Notes: a model not told the origin generated them from the letters alone. A stretch of 55,320 nucleotides of DNA from an uncultured Clostridia bacterium (GCA_944380395.1 CALWHM010000010.1:1-55320), one strand, 5' to 3'. Positions 9,779 to 19,247 are shown, counted from the stretch's first letter. A program made the numbers and translations.

Positions 9779-11044
9779 TTATGCGTTTTTGAATATTTCA
9801 AGCAGGTTTTTATCCGCCTTTTTGCCCACATACGAAAGCGCCGCCTTCTTCGGGTCGAGCAGGGAAACCGCCAGCGCGTTGGCTTCTTCAAGGCTGACTT
9901 TTTCCACGCGGTCTATCTCCTCGCGCGCGTCGAACAGTCTGCCCGTATACAGCGCAAAACGCGCATACAAGGAGCCGCTGCCCGCGGTGCTCTCACCCGA
10001 AAGCGCATACGCCGTTTTTATCTGCTGCTTGCCCTTGTCCAGCTCGCTTTTTGTTATCGGGCAGGCTTTCAAATCCTTCAAAAGCGCGGCTATGGTTTTA
10101 ACCGCTTTCTGCGCGTTGGACGGCTTTACCCCCGCATAAATGCACATATAGCCGTTATTTATATATGTCGACGGAGATGAGAACACGCTGTATGCCAAGC
10201 CCTGCTTTTCCCTGACTTCCTGGAAAAGACGTGAACTCATATTGCCGCCCAAAACGGCGTTCACCACCGCCAGAACGGCGTCTTTTTCGTGCTTATACGG
10301 CAGTGACGGGAATGCTATGCCTATGTGCGACTGCTCCAATTCGGGCTTTTCTTTATATGAGTATCCCATATGCGGCTTTGCGGGCGCGTCCTGCCACTTT
10401 CTGCCCGCCCTCTTCATTCTGCCGTAAAAATATTTTGCAGCCACCGCTTTTGCCCGCTCGAACTCCACGTTGCCCACTATCGTGACCACGGTGCTGTCGG
10501 AAGCGTAGTTTTGCAAAATGTACTCCCTTAAATCCGCGCTCGTAAACCGCGCCACGTTGCTCCTGGGTCCCAAAATCGTGCGCCCGAGCGGATGATCGCC
10601 GAAGTACGCGCCCGAAAGATCGTCCAAGCATAAGTCTGCGCCGTCGTCTTCGGACATAGATATCTCCTCGTCTATCACCTTGCGCTCCTTGTCCAGCTCT
10701 TTTTCGTCCAAGGTGTGGCAAAACAGTATGTCGGAAAGCACGTCCGCGCACTCCTCCAAATGCTCCGCCAAGCCCGTGGTATAGTAGCAAGTGGCAAGTT
10801 TTGACGTGAATGCGTTTATCTGCGCGCCTATCTTGTCTATATCCTCGCTTATCTTAAAGGCGCTGCGCCTTTGAGTGCCCTTGAAAAGCATATGCTCCAC
10901 GCAGTGGGATATGCCGTTGTTTTCCTGCGTTTCGTTGCCGCTTCCCACGCCCGTCATAACGCTCAGATACGCGGAATATACGCCGTCTATTTTGCAATGC
11001 ACCAGCTTTAAGCCGTCGTCGAATGTGTATAACGTCTTTTCCAT
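9779..11044 (-). CDS. M16 family zinc metallopeptidase (MlpA/YmxG-like)
   Basis: Processing-peptidase-like protein of 421 residues. The inverted zinc motif HxxEH appears as HCVEHMLFKGT (about 48-58), with the downstream Glu in ELDKERKVIDEEI. The substrate-binding R/Y region is present near GLAYSVFSSPSTY. Length fits the single-chain bacterial clade exemplified by B. subtilis MlpA, which also lies near pnp and ylxY. No signal peptide is seen, so it is probably cytoplasmic. The start codon lacks a Shine-Dalgarno sequence, and a TATAAT box ends 9 nt upstream, suggesting a nearly leaderless mRNA. The substrate is unknown. Confidence 0.93.
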   Translation of the reverse strand: MEKTLYTFDDGLKLVHCKIDGVYSAYLSVMTGVGSGNETQENNGISHCVEHMLFKGTQRRSAFKISEDIDKIGAQINAFTSKLATCYYTTGLAEHLEECADVLSDILFCHTLDEKELDKERKVIDEEISMSEDDGADLCLDDLSGAYFGDHPLGRTILGPRSNVARFTSADLREYILQNYASDSTVVTIVGNVEFERAKAVAAKYFYGRMKRAGRKWQDAPAKPHMGYSYKEKPELEQSHIGIAFPSLPYKHEKDAVLAVVNAVLGGNMSSRLFQEVREKQGLAYSVFSSPSTYINNGYMCIYAGVKPSNAQKAVKTIAALLKDLKACPITKSELDKGKQQIKTAYALSGESTAGSGSLYARFALYTGRLFDAREEIDRVEKVSLEEANALAVSLLDPKKAALSYVGKKADKNLLEIFKNA

Positions 11045-11053
11045 AATAACTAT

Positions 11054-11082
11054 ATTATATGCAAATTATGCGCCGAATGAAA
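11054..11082 (-). promoter_or_regulatory. Putative near-leaderless promoter of the M16 gene
   Basis: TATAAT (11054-11059) with a weak TTTCAT -35 box (11077-11082) at 17 bp. The expected start of transcription is only 2-3 nt before the ATG. The -35 box lies inside a family-1 repeat fragment. Confidence 0.45.
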
Positions 11083-11148
11083 GTGTTTTGCGATAATATT
11101 TGCAAAATTCCACCGCAGTTAGGCGCCGAATGAAAGTGTTTTGCGATA
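11069..11148. repeat. Two truncated family-1 repeat arms
   Basis: Two copies (about 11069-11095 and 11121-11148) begin GCGCCGAATGAAAGTG and run to TTTTGCGATA. They match the left arm of the family-1 hairpins at 36540, 39363, 40184 and 42867 but lack a matching right arm. Confidence 0.7.
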
Positions 11149-11200
11149 AGGCTATTCGGATAAATTTACAAAATTTCACCGTTTTGCAGTGTCGCTGATA

Positions 11201-11325
11201 CGCGGCGCAGAGAAGGCGCGTCAGACGAGGAAAAGTGCCTTTTTATGAGGGGAGCGTACTTGGGCGTACGTGACCCGAATAAAAAGGTGCTTTGACAAAG
11301 TATCACGCGTCTTATATGCGTCGCC
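11201..11325. repeat. Family-2 structured repeat, copy D
   Basis: About 125 bp related to 40328-40449 and 42457-42577. Shared blocks include the GCGCGTGATACTT-like segment, the inner hairpin CGTAC/GTACG and the segment near TCCTCGTCTGAC. The outer arms here pair imperfectly. Together with the family-1 arms and the adjoining terminator it fills the spacer 11045-11407; no gene is supported there. Confidence 0.75.
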
Positions 11326-11348
11326 CTCGCGGGCGGAAAAAGTGTATG

Positions 11349-11384
11349 AAAAAAATACGGGAGGCGCGATTGCTCCTCCCGTAT
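11349..11384 (-). terminator. Terminator after the ABC transporter gene, inside a repeat module
   Basis: A 10-bp stem ATACGGGAGG/CCTCCCGTAT (11355-11364 with 11375-11384) is followed on the minus strand by seven T. Its flanks (GGCGGAAAAAG to the left, TTTCCGCC to the right) match those of the yajC terminator at 40474-40503 although the stem sequence differs. Confidence 0.88.
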
Positions 11385-11407
11385 ATTTTTGAATTAACGG
11401 TTTCCGC

Positions 11408-14005
11408 CTATTCACTCCTCAAAGCGATGACGGGATCTTTCTTAGCCGCCATATGCGCGGGAATAAAGCCGGATATCAGGGTGAGCACCACGCTGATGAT
11501 GACCAAGCCGACGAGCTGCCACCACACGAGTTGGAAGAGGTTGGCTATGCCGAGTACGGCGTTGAGAATGGCGTTGGCGGGGAAATAGACTATGCAGGTG
11601 AACACCACGCCTATGATGCCGGAAAGCAGACCTATCATAAAGGTTTCGGCATTGAATACGCGCGCGATGTCGCGCTTGCGTGCGCCTATACTTCTCAATA
11701 TACCTATTTCTTTGGTGCGCTCCATAACGGAGATGTAGGTTATTATGCCTATCATTATGCACGACACAATCAGCGATATGCCCGAGAAGCCGACCATTAC
11801 GTATGTAACGGTATCCGAAAGGCTGTTTATAAAGCCCATCATCTGGCTGAGTACGTCCGATTTCGGCACGGCTTGATAACCTCCCTCCGCAGCGCCTTCA
11901 TTATATTCATCCAGCATTTGTAAAATTATCTCTTTGGCGTCCATAGACGAAGCGTATATGCTGATTGTGTTGGGTTTGCCCGGCTGAGAATAACCGAGAT
12001 CCGCAAGCGCGTCCGCATAGGGGTCGGAGTCCTCCGTTGCCGCCGCAAAAGGCTCTCCCGTCAAGACGTCCGTGGAAGGGTTTGCCATCTGCGCCGTCAC
12101 CACGTCGCTTTGAGCGATGTATTCCAAAATTTGGTCGGTGAGCGCCTGCGTGTATCCGATCGCGCCCGTCATACAAGGGTTCTGCACCCCTTCCCTCGCG
12201 CGGATAACGCCGACTATCTTTATCGTGTTGGTCGACTCCGTCACCGCGCTGCTTCTGCCGTTGAGTTCCACTTTGGAGAACGTGCCGTCGCCGTTGTCGC
12301 GGTATTGGTCGGAATTGACGGTGATGTTGTAGCTGAGTCCCGCGGCGTCGTCCTCACTCGTGTAGCACAAGTCGGCAAACGAATAGCTGTCCTTTATTTG
12401 ATTGAGCGCCGCCATATAGTCGAACATTCCGCCGCCCGAAACTTCTATAAGTCCGAGCGCGAATATCATAAAGTCGGTGACTTCGTTCTTGCTGTCCACG
12501 ATGAGCACCGCTTCGTCCGCCGCCGTGGCTTGTTTGCCGTATATGAGTTCGTACTGCGAGTTGAGCGTGTCGTCATCGGGCAGTTCGTCCATCACCTTCA
12601 TATCCGCAACCATATCCTTGTATGCGTCGAAAGCGTCCGGGATAAGGTCGGTAAACGGGTAAATTCGCGTGTAAGTGCCGTCATCGGGGGTGGCGTTGTT
12701 CGACCACAGCATCATATCGAAGTTGTAGTTGTACTTATAATATCCCCATTCGCTGTTCCAGCGCTTTTCCAAAAACTCGCTTGTAAAGTGCGACAAGTCC
12801 ATATTTTCACCGACTTGGTTTTTGTCCGCAAACTGACTGAGCATTGCCTGAACGAGCACTTTGTTGGTGAACATCTCGTCCGCGTCGGGATACTCTTTCC
12901 TGCCGCTTGTGGTGTTGAGCATAGATATTGCCTGATCCAAACTTATGCCCGAAGACGAGCCGACTATTATGGGATAGGAAGAAAGCGAATCTTCTTCCAT
13001 AGCAGCTATATAACCGGAAAAGCCCGAAGAAAGCGACAAGACTATGGCTATGCCTATTATGCCTATACTGCCCGCAAACGACGTGAGCGCCGTGCGCATC
13101 TTTTTGGTGGACAGGTTGTTTGCCGAAAGGCGTATTGCGCTTTCATACGACATAGAAGTGTGCTTTTCGGCTTTGTCGTGCTTGAAAAAGTTTTTGATAC
13201 GCTTGATAAGATTTTTTTCACGCGGCTTGACGGGCTCCGGCGCAATGCCGCACTCGAACGGGTCTGTATCGCTGACTATGACGCCGTCTTTTATGCGAAC
13301 TATCCTGTCCGCGTACTCTACCGCCAAATCGTCGTTATGCGTGACCATAATGACAAGCCTGTCTTTGGACAAGTCTTTGAGAATGTCCATTACCTGCTTG
13401 GAACTTTCGCTGTCCAAAGCGCCCGTGGGTTCGTCCGCAAGCAATATCTTGGGATCGTTCACGATCGCCCTTGCAATGGCTACGCGCTGCATCTGACCGC
13501 CCGAAAGCTGATTGGGCTTTTTGTAATAATGCTCCGCAAGCCCCACGCTTTCAAGAGCCGCCATGGCACGCTTCTTGCGCTCCGCCCTGCCCACGCCGAT
13601 GAGCGTGAGCGCCAGCTCCACGTTGGAAAGAATGGTCTGATGCATAATAAGATTGTAGTTTTGGAAAATAAAGCCTATCGTCTTATTGCGATAACGGTCC
13701 CAATCGTAATCTTCGTATTCCTTGGTGGAACGTCCGTTTATGTACAGATCGCCGTCCGTGTACCTGTCCAAACCGCCTATTATGTTCAGCAATGTGGTCT
13801 TGCCGCAGCCTGAAGGTCCCAAAATTGCCACGAACTCCCCGGGGCGGAACTCCACGTTCACGCCTTTAAGAGCATGCGTGACGTTTTTGTCCACGACGTA
13901 ATCTTTTGTAATATCCTCCAATTTGAGCAGCGCGCGCACTTTTTCCTCCTCGTGCTCAATTATATCGGCGCTGTCAATAGATTTGCTTATCATATTATCC
14001 GACAT
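11408..14005 (-). CDS. ABC transporter, fused ATPase and FtsX/MacB-type permease
   Basis: A single 865-residue chain. The ABC domain (about 26-250) has Walker A GPSGCGKTT, signature LSGGQMQRVAIARA and Walker B ILLADEPTGALD. One membrane helix (about 307-330), a large extracytoplasmic region (about 335-745) and three C-terminal helices with the FtsX/MacB pattern (SVMERTKEIGILRSIGARKRDI) follow. This is the mechanotransmission exporter type used for peptides, toxins or lipoproteins; in Firmicutes such fusions are often linked to antimicrobial peptide resistance. No two-component system or substrate gene is adjacent. ATG 14005 follows AAGGAG. The small membrane protein at 14056-14490 lies 50 bp upstream and is probably co-transcribed. 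Confidence 0.93.
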   Translation of the reverse strand: MSDNMISKSIDSADIIEHEEEKVRALLKLEDITKDYVVDKNVTHALKGVNVEFRPGEFVAILGPSGCGKTTLLNIIGGLDRYTDGDLYINGRSTKEYEDYDWDRYRNKTIGFIFQNYNLIMHQTILSNVELALTLIGVGRAERKKRAMAALESVGLAEHYYKKPNQLSGGQMQRVAIARAIVNDPKILLADEPTGALDSESSKQVMDILKDLSKDRLVIMVTHNDDLAVEYADRIVRIKDGVIVSDTDPFECGIAPEPVKPREKNLIKRIKNFFKHDKAEKHTSMSYESAIRLSANNLSTKKMRTALTSFAGSIGIIGIAIVLSLSSGFSGYIAAMEEDSLSSYPIIVGSSSGISLDQAISMLNTTSGRKEYPDADEMFTNKVLVQAMLSQFADKNQVGENMDLSHFTSEFLEKRWNSEWGYYKYNYNFDMMLWSNNATPDDGTYTRIYPFTDLIPDAFDAYKDMVADMKVMDELPDDDTLNSQYELIYGKQATAADEAVLIVDSKNEVTDFMIFALGLIEVSGGGMFDYMAALNQIKDSYSFADLCYTSEDDAAGLSYNITVNSDQYRDNGDGTFSKVELNGRSSAVTESTNTIKIVGVIRAREGVQNPCMTGAIGYTQALTDQILEYIAQSDVVTAQMANPSTDVLTGEPFAAATEDSDPYADALADLGYSQPGKPNTISIYASSMDAKEIILQMLDEYNEGAAEGGYQAVPKSDVLSQMMGFINSLSDTVTYVMVGFSGISLIVSCIMIGIITYISVMERTKEIGILRSIGARKRDIARVFNAETFMIGLLSGIIGVVFTCIVYFPANAILNAVLGIANLFQLVWWQLVGLVIISVVLTLISGFIPAHMAAKKDPVIALRSE

Positions 14006-14055
14006 TATAATATCTCCTTATTCGTATTTTATTCCCTTACGGGCGAATAAGAAGC

Positions 14056-14490
14056 TCACTGTATAAGACGGAAAACCCTTTCGCACATAACGGGAATATA
14101 GGCAGACTGCCTGCTTTCGTTGCAAACGCGCACCTTTCCGGACGCCTTCTCACTGCTCCGTGAGCCGAACAACATAAACATTACTTTCTTTCCGAAAGAA
14201 ACTATCGTATCCAAAAGCACGATAAGCAGCATCATAAAGAGCACGGCGAACAATTTGTCCGTAAAATGCAAAAACGTCTGTCCGAAAGCCATGGCAAAAA
14301 TATAGACCATTACGCTTGTAAAGAGTATTGCAAACTTAAAAACGACACATACAAAGGATTTTGTAAAGGAAAATGCGCTGATAAACATATCGGCAAGCGT
14401 ATCTTTGAACAATACGCAAAATACCAATAAGATTATCATTATATATGGATCGTTTATCAACAATCCGAAGTTCGAAATTATAGTAAGCAT
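14056..14490 (-). CDS. Small hypothetical membrane protein
   Basis: No family recognised. The 144 residues contain about three hydrophobic segments (about 15-35, 40-72, 77-100), then a basic, Ser-rich tail from about 103. The preceding promoter would give a leader of about 8 nt carrying AGGG just before the ATG. Its place 50 bp before the ABC exporter suggests an operon and possibly an accessory role, which is inference. The long hydrophobic run and good promoter argue for a real gene. Confidence 0.6.
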   Translation of the reverse strand: MLTIISNFGLLINDPYIMIILLVFCVLFKDTLADMFISAFSFTKSFVCVVFKFAILFTSVMVYIFAMAFGQTFLHFTDKLFAVLFMMLLIVLLDTIVSFGKKVMFMLFGSRSSEKASGKVRVCNESRQSAYIPVMCERVFRLIQ

Positions 14491-14504
14491 TTTCCCTGCA
14501 TATA

Positions 14505-14533
14505 AATATAGCGGATTTTCGACAAAATGTCAA
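14505..14533 (-). promoter_or_regulatory. Promoter of the small membrane protein / ABC exporter unit
   Basis: TTGACA (14528-14533), 17 bp, TATATT (14505-14510) on the minus strand. The spacer from here to 14765 holds only a short palindrome TTTTGTGC/GCACAAAA (14733-14756) without a T run. Confidence 0.75.
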
Positions 14534-14765
14534 GTAACATATAATATAATTATTAAAACGGCACTAACCCACGACGGCGGAAATCGCGCTAAATTATGTA
14601 TACTTTTTGCACTTTTTCGTCAAAATACGGCAAATTAAGAACATAACCGCGCGATTGTGTCTACTTATTTTTGACCCGAATATGCATATGCAGCGCATAA
14701 TTATTACGCAAAAATTACTTTGCGCAAGCCGCTTTTGTGCCATTTAGTGCACAAAATATACATAT

Positions 14766-15521
14766 CTATATCTTATCCGCAGGCAATATTTCACTTACCG
14801 TTACGGCTTTAAGCCCTACGCTTTCATAATATTGCAATATCTTTCCCAACGCGTTTGCGGTGTGCTCCGTGGGGTGCATTAAGATGGTATCCCCAGCCGA
14901 TATGTTTTGAGTGGCGCGCGTATACACAAGATCCGCGTCCTTATCGCGCCAATCTATGGTATCCTTGCTCCACATTATAACGCGCATTCCCTCCTGCTCG
15001 CAGGCGTTCAAAGTGTCCTGTCCGTACGCCCCTGACGGCGGCGCGAATAATTTGGGAGTTGTGCCCGTTATTGCCGATATAAGCGCGTTTGTCGAGCGGA
15101 TCTCTCTGACATTACCCGCCAAGTCCAGCTTGTCGCCGTCCTTGTGAAAGTAGCCGTGATTGCCGATTTCGTGCCCCTTTTCCGCCATTTGAATAAGCAG
15201 CGCATTATTGTCGTCCGCCCAACAGCCCCCTATGAAAAACGTGGCTTTTGCGCCGTGCTTTTCCAAAGTTTCCAGCATTTGCGGCAAGTATTCCTCTCCC
15301 CAATATACGTTTATCATTACCGCAACGGCGTTTGTGTCCGTGCGCCCGCCGTAAATCACGTCCTGCTTGCTTATCGCGAATATACTGTGCGCGCCGCCTG
15401 CACCGGCGGTAATGGCGATAAGTGCACACAACATACATATTATCACTACATTGCCGACGCCTCTTGCCCTGCGCAGCTTGCGCTCCTTTTTATCTGCCCC
15501 GCTCTTCTTTCTTACTTTCAT
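14766..15521 (-). CDS. ylxY: YlxY-like polysaccharide deacetylase family protein
   Basis: The 251 residues have an N-terminal signal anchor (about 28-50) and a NodB/CE4 fold. Recognisable motifs are ATFFIGGCWADDN, HEIGNHGYFHKD (metal-binding HxxxH type), FAPPSGAYG and ILMHPTEHT. Motif 1, normally TFDDG with the catalytic Asp, reads MINVYWGEE, so the base is missing. As I recall, the sporulation-associated YlxY subgroup has a similar change. In B. subtilis the order rpsO-pnp-ylxY-mlpA supports this name. Activity is doubtful; a binding or structural role is possible. There is no clear ribosome-binding site. Confidence 0.85.
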   Translation of the reverse strand: MKVRKKSGADKKERKLRRARGVGNVVIICMLCALIAITAGAGGAHSIFAISKQDVIYGGRTDTNAVAVMINVYWGEEYLPQMLETLEKHGAKATFFIGGCWADDNNALLIQMAEKGHEIGNHGYFHKDGDKLDLAGNVREIRSTNALISAITGTTPKLFAPPSGAYGQDTLNACEQEGMRVIMWSKDTIDWRDKDADLVYTRATQNISAGDTILMHPTEHTANALGKILQYYESVGLKAVTVSEILPADKI

Positions 15522-16294
15522 ACTTTAACATATGCCGCGCGATATACGCGTATGCAATACAATATTCACGATCAAGCGCGGCATCGGAGCCGCCCTGCCG
15601 ACATTTTAATATTTCAAGCGGCGAGCCGCCGCAGGCTGATCATTCTACGAAGAAAGCACTTCTGCATTATAGCTTGATTACTTCGCAGATTTTAAGAGTG
15701 TAGCGTTACGCTGCTAAAATGTGTTCTACCGAGGTTAAGTATACCTATACCCAACCTCGATAGAACACTTTGATCGCACTGCTTTCGGCATATTTGCACA
15801 ATTTGCCGACTTGTTGTAGGTTGCTACAACTTCGCGTCATCTCGCACAAATCTGCTCGAAAGCAGTTACGTTAAAAGCGGAGCATTTTAGCAGTATGCTT
15901 CTTCGCATAAGGAATTATATATTCATAGCGGATTATCTTTGCAGAATCTTAGGGTGTAGAGTTGCTCTGCTAAAATGTGTTCTATCGGGGTTGGGTATAG
16001 GTAGGTTTTAAAATTTCAAAATACCGGCAGGCAGTAAAGACCACAGTCAACTAACACTTTTATTTAATAACGCTATACTTTGACATCACAGTTAAGCTAT
16101 TGTTTAATTTTAAAAATTTAAAATTTCGGAGTGCCAGCGGACAGTAAAACCGCGATCCGGCAGTGCGTTTTTATAATAAATGGTTATATAATATGCCGTT
16201 TTGGCATATTTTCAACAATTCCGTCATCTTCGCTCGCCTTGCTTTACATCTGAATTTGCAGACGATATTTATTATACAGCTATGACTGCCGGAG
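15522..16294. other. Non-coding spacer with direct and inverted repeats
   Basis: No convincing gene. It contains a large hairpin at 15721-15768, a diverged direct repeat (15701-15736 and 15957-15992), a small hairpin GTTGTAG/CTACAAC, and an AT palindrome near 16110. No known RNA gene was recognised. Confidence 0.6.
15721..15768. repeat. Long hairpin with a direct-repeat copy 256 bp away
   Basis: Arms of 16 bp (15721-15736 and 15753-15768) differ at one position. The left arm with its preceding 20 bp recurs at 15957-15992. The arms begin GTGTTCTA and end TAGAACAC. Confidence 0.75.
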
Positions 16295-16972
16295 TTATTC
16301 CGTGTAGAGGGCGCCCGATTTGAATAAGTCGATCACGTCCGTTAAGGACGGGCATACAGCAAAAAGATTTTGCTTTAAGTAGTCCGTGGGCGGAGTGAGA
16401 TCGGGGACCATTATGCCCACAAAGCCGCCGTTTATCGCCGCCTGATTGCCCTGCAAACTGTCTTCAAGCACAAGGCAGTTTTCCGCCTTTTCACCCAGCT
16501 TTTCCGCCGCAAGCAGGAAGATGTCGGGAGCGGGTTTGCCTCTGCTCACCATTTCCCCGTATACGCTCAATTTTATGTATTTTGCTATGCCCGTGCTGTT
16601 AAAGTTGCCTTCCGTCCACTCTCTGCTTGATGACGTAGCCACAGCGGCGGGGATACCGCGCTCGTAAAGATATTCAAGCAGTTCCTTTAAGCCTGCCTTG
16701 ACGGGTATGCCGTATTTGCCGACATATTCGTAAGTACGGCGGCGCTTTTCCGCGTTCATCTCGTCATAGGGAACGTCCGCCCCGAATTTCAACTCGAAGG
16801 CAGCCTTTATCTCCTTGGGAGATCTGCCGCGAATCGTCTTTAAAAAGTCTTCGTCTATGTTATAGCCGCGGCTTTTGCCTGCCGCCGCCCAGCCTTCCGC
16901 CACAAGGCGTTCACTGTCAAACATAAGTCCGTCCTGATCGAATATTACCGCTTTAATAAGTTTTTTACGCAT
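16295..16972 (-). CDS. HAD superfamily hydrolase (beta-phosphoglucomutase-like)
   Basis: The 225 residues begin with HAD motif I FDQDGLMFDSE (about 11-21), which is the DxDG form with a helical cap, as in the PgmB/GPH subfamily. Motif II is ATSSSREW, the Lys is near RGKPAPDIF, and motif IV is LEDSLQGNQAA. Such enzymes act on small phosphorylated substrates; the substrate cannot be predicted. No ribosome-binding site is evident before ATG 16972. It sits between pnp and ylxY, splitting that conserved pair. Confidence 0.9.
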   Translation of the reverse strand: MRKKLIKAVIFDQDGLMFDSERLVAEGWAAAGKSRGYNIDEDFLKTIRGRSPKEIKAAFELKFGADVPYDEMNAEKRRRTYEYVGKYGIPVKAGLKELLEYLYERGIPAAVATSSSREWTEGNFNSTGIAKYIKLSVYGEMVSRGKPAPDIFLLAAEKLGEKAENCLVLEDSLQGNQAAINGGFVGIMVPDLTPPTDYLKQNLFAVCPSLTDVIDLFKSGALYTE

Positions 16973-17087
16973 AACAATTTATTACGACTGTTTTATATTT
17001 GTCCGCCCGCAATGCATTGACGGCGCCCGCCCTAGGAAAAGTCAAACACGCCGTTAACAGATATTCCCGCGCCTTACGGCAGAAGTA

Positions 17088-17108
17088 AACGCCGCGCAAG
17101 GCGGCGTT
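17088..17108 (-). terminator. Possible terminator after pnp
   Basis: An 8-bp stem AACGCCGC/GCGGCGTT (17088-17095 with 17101-17108) lies 37 bp after the pnp stop codon. Only TTT follows on the minus strand, so termination would be weak. Confidence 0.45.
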
Positions 17109-17144
17109 CTTCTTCATTGATGCATTTTAACTTTTGCCTTGATT

Positions 17145-19247
17145 TCAGTTCTTGGATGGCTTGCCGCCGTCAAGTATTTCCAGCAACTTGAGCCCGATGC
17201 CCTTGGCGTCTATCTTCAAAACTTCCACCTTGACTTTGTCGCCGATATTCACGACGTCTTCCACCTTGTCCACTTTCTTATTTGAGAGCTTGGAGATGTG
17301 GATCATACCGTCCTTACCGGGGCAGAATTCCACGAACGCGCCGCAAGCGATGGTACGCACAACGGTGCCTTCCAGCACTTCGCCGATAGCGGGATCGTTC
17401 ACGATGAGTTCTATCATCTTCTTGGCTTTTTCCAGCATATCGGTATCCACGCCCGCGATAAACACGTCGCCGTTATCGCTGATGTCTATCTTCACGCCGG
17501 TGGCGTCTATTATCTTATTGATGGTCTTGCCGCCGCTGCCGATAACGTCCTTTATCTTATCGGGATTTATCTTGAAGGATTCAATCTTGGGCGCGTACTT
17601 GGACAGATGATCGCGGTACGTGGGGAGCACAGCCAGCATCTTGTTCAAAATGAACATTCTGCCGTCATGCGCCTGAGCCAAAGCCTTGCGCAATATCTCC
17701 TCATTTATGCCCTTTATCTTTATATCCATCTGAATGGCGGTAATACCCTCGGTAGTGCCCGCGACTTTGAAGTCCATATCGCCGAAGAAGTCTTCCAGAC
17801 CTTGGATATCCGTAAGAACGGCTATCTTGGACTTGTCCTCATTGGAGATAAGACCCATCGCAACGCCTGCCACGGGGCGCTTGATCGGCACGCCCGCGTC
17901 CATCAGCGCCAAAGTGGAGCCGCAAACGCTCGCCTGAGAAGTGGAGCCGTTGCTGGAAAGCACTTCGGATACGGTGCGAATGGCGTAAGGGAACGCCTCC
18001 TCACTGGGAAGCATAGGCTCCAAAGCGCGCTCCGCAAGTGCGCCGTGACCTATCTCACGCCTGCCGGGGCTGCGCATAGGCTTGGCTTCGCCCGTGCTGT
18101 AAGGGGGCATATTGTAATGATGGATATACCTTTTGAACATCTCCTCATCCAAGCCTTCCAGCTTCTGCACTTCGGAAATGCTGCCCAGAGTGCAGGTGGT
18201 GAGAACCTGAGTTTGACCGCGGGTGAACACGCCGCTGCCGTGTACGCGGGGAAGTATGCCCGTTTCACACCAGATGGGGCGGATCTCCGTCAGGCTTCTG
18301 CCGTCGGGACGAATGCCCTTATCCAATATCTTTTCCCTGACCTTGGACTTTTTCATAGCGTAGAGCACTTCGCCTATATCCTTTCTGCCTTCGGGGAATT
18401 CGTCCGCAAAGTGGTCGTATACGTCGGCTTCCAGCTCTTCTTCAGCCTTCTCGCGCTCCTGACGGTCGTAGTTCTCGAGCACTTTGTCCATCTTCTTGTC
18501 CGCATACGCCTTGACGGCTTCCTCCACGTCCGCAGCGGGATGATAGAGGTCGGGATTTATCTTTTCCTTGCCTATCTGCTTTTGAATGTCTTCTATGAAA
18601 GCGACTATCTTCTTTATCTCTTCATGACCGAACAGGATAGCGCCTATCATCTCCTCTTCCGTGACTTCGTTCGCGCCCGCTTCCACCATCAGAATGGCTT
18701 CCTTGGTGCCGGACAGGGACAGGTGCAGCTTGCTTCTGTCGCGCTGGTCGGAGTCGGGATTGATGACGTACTCGCCGTCCACCATGCCCACGACTACGGA
18801 ACCGGTAGGTCCTTGGAAAGGTATCTCCGATATGCTCAAAGCTACGGAGCTGCCTATCATAGCGTATATCTCCGGGGGAATGTTGGGGTCCACGGACAGG
18901 CAGGTAGCCACTACCGCCACGTCATTATAAAAGCCCTTGGGGAACAGGGGGCGCAACGGACGGTCGATAAGACGGGAAGTGAGGATCGCCTTATCGCTGG
19001 GTCTGCCTTCCCTCTTCTTAAATCCGCCGGGTATTTTGCCCACCGAATACATTTTTTCTTCAAAATCAACGCCGAGAGGGAAAAAGTCTATTCCGTCACG
19101 GGGTTGCTTTGCCATGGTCGCATTGACCATCACCACGGTTTCACCGCAGCGCACCATACAGCTGCCGCCCGCTTGTCCGCAATATGCGCCGGACTCAACG
19201 GTAACTTCTCTGCCGCCGATGGTAGTTTTGAATACGCGTCTTTCCAT
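17145..19247 (-). CDS. pnp: Polyribonucleotide nucleotidyltransferase (PNPase)
   Basis: Phosphorolytic 3'-5' exoribonuclease of the RNA degradosome. The 700 residues show two RNase PH domains (about 5-225 and 310-540), joined by an all-alpha linker, then KH (GSGGKTINKIIDATG, about 560-575) and S1 (about 620-690) domains. Catalytic-core motifs such as FTRGQTQVL and SPGRREIGHGALAERAL are intact. ATG 19247 follows GGAGGTAA at 10 nt. It lies 86 bp after rpsO with a terminator between, the usual rpsO-pnp arrangement. Confidence 0.98.
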   Translation of the reverse strand: MERRVFKTTIGGREVTVESGAYCGQAGGSCMVRCGETVVMVNATMAKQPRDGIDFFPLGVDFEEKMYSVGKIPGGFKKREGRPSDKAILTSRLIDRPLRPLFPKGFYNDVAVVATCLSVDPNIPPEIYAMIGSSVALSISEIPFQGPTGSVVVGMVDGEYVINPDSDQRDRSKLHLSLSGTKEAILMVEAGANEVTEEEMIGAILFGHEEIKKIVAFIEDIQKQIGKEKINPDLYHPAADVEEAVKAYADKKMDKVLENYDRQEREKAEEELEADVYDHFADEFPEGRKDIGEVLYAMKKSKVREKILDKGIRPDGRSLTEIRPIWCETGILPRVHGSGVFTRGQTQVLTTCTLGSISEVQKLEGLDEEMFKRYIHHYNMPPYSTGEAKPMRSPGRREIGHGALAERALEPMLPSEEAFPYAIRTVSEVLSSNGSTSQASVCGSTLALMDAGVPIKRPVAGVAMGLISNEDKSKIAVLTDIQGLEDFFGDMDFKVAGTTEGITAIQMDIKIKGINEEILRKALAQAHDGRMFILNKMLAVLPTYRDHLSKYAPKIESFKINPDKIKDVIGSGGKTINKIIDATGVKIDISDNGDVFIAGVDTDMLEKAKKMIELIVNDPAIGEVLEGTVVRTIACGAFVEFCPGKDGMIHISKLSNKKVDKVEDVVNIGDKVKVEVLKIDAKGIGLKLLEILDGGKPSKN

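Noticed and set aside
11221-11415. 64-residue minus-strand frame after the ABC gene
   Set aside because: Lies within the family-2 repeat and terminator; no similarity and no ribosome-binding site.
12110-13813. 567-residue open frame on the plus strand
   Set aside because: Antisense to the ABC transporter; no recognisable motifs or ribosome-binding site.
15522-16294. Possible structured RNA gene (6S, RNase P, tmRNA) in the spacer
   Set aside because: None of the conserved sequence blocks of these RNAs were seen; only repeat hairpins.
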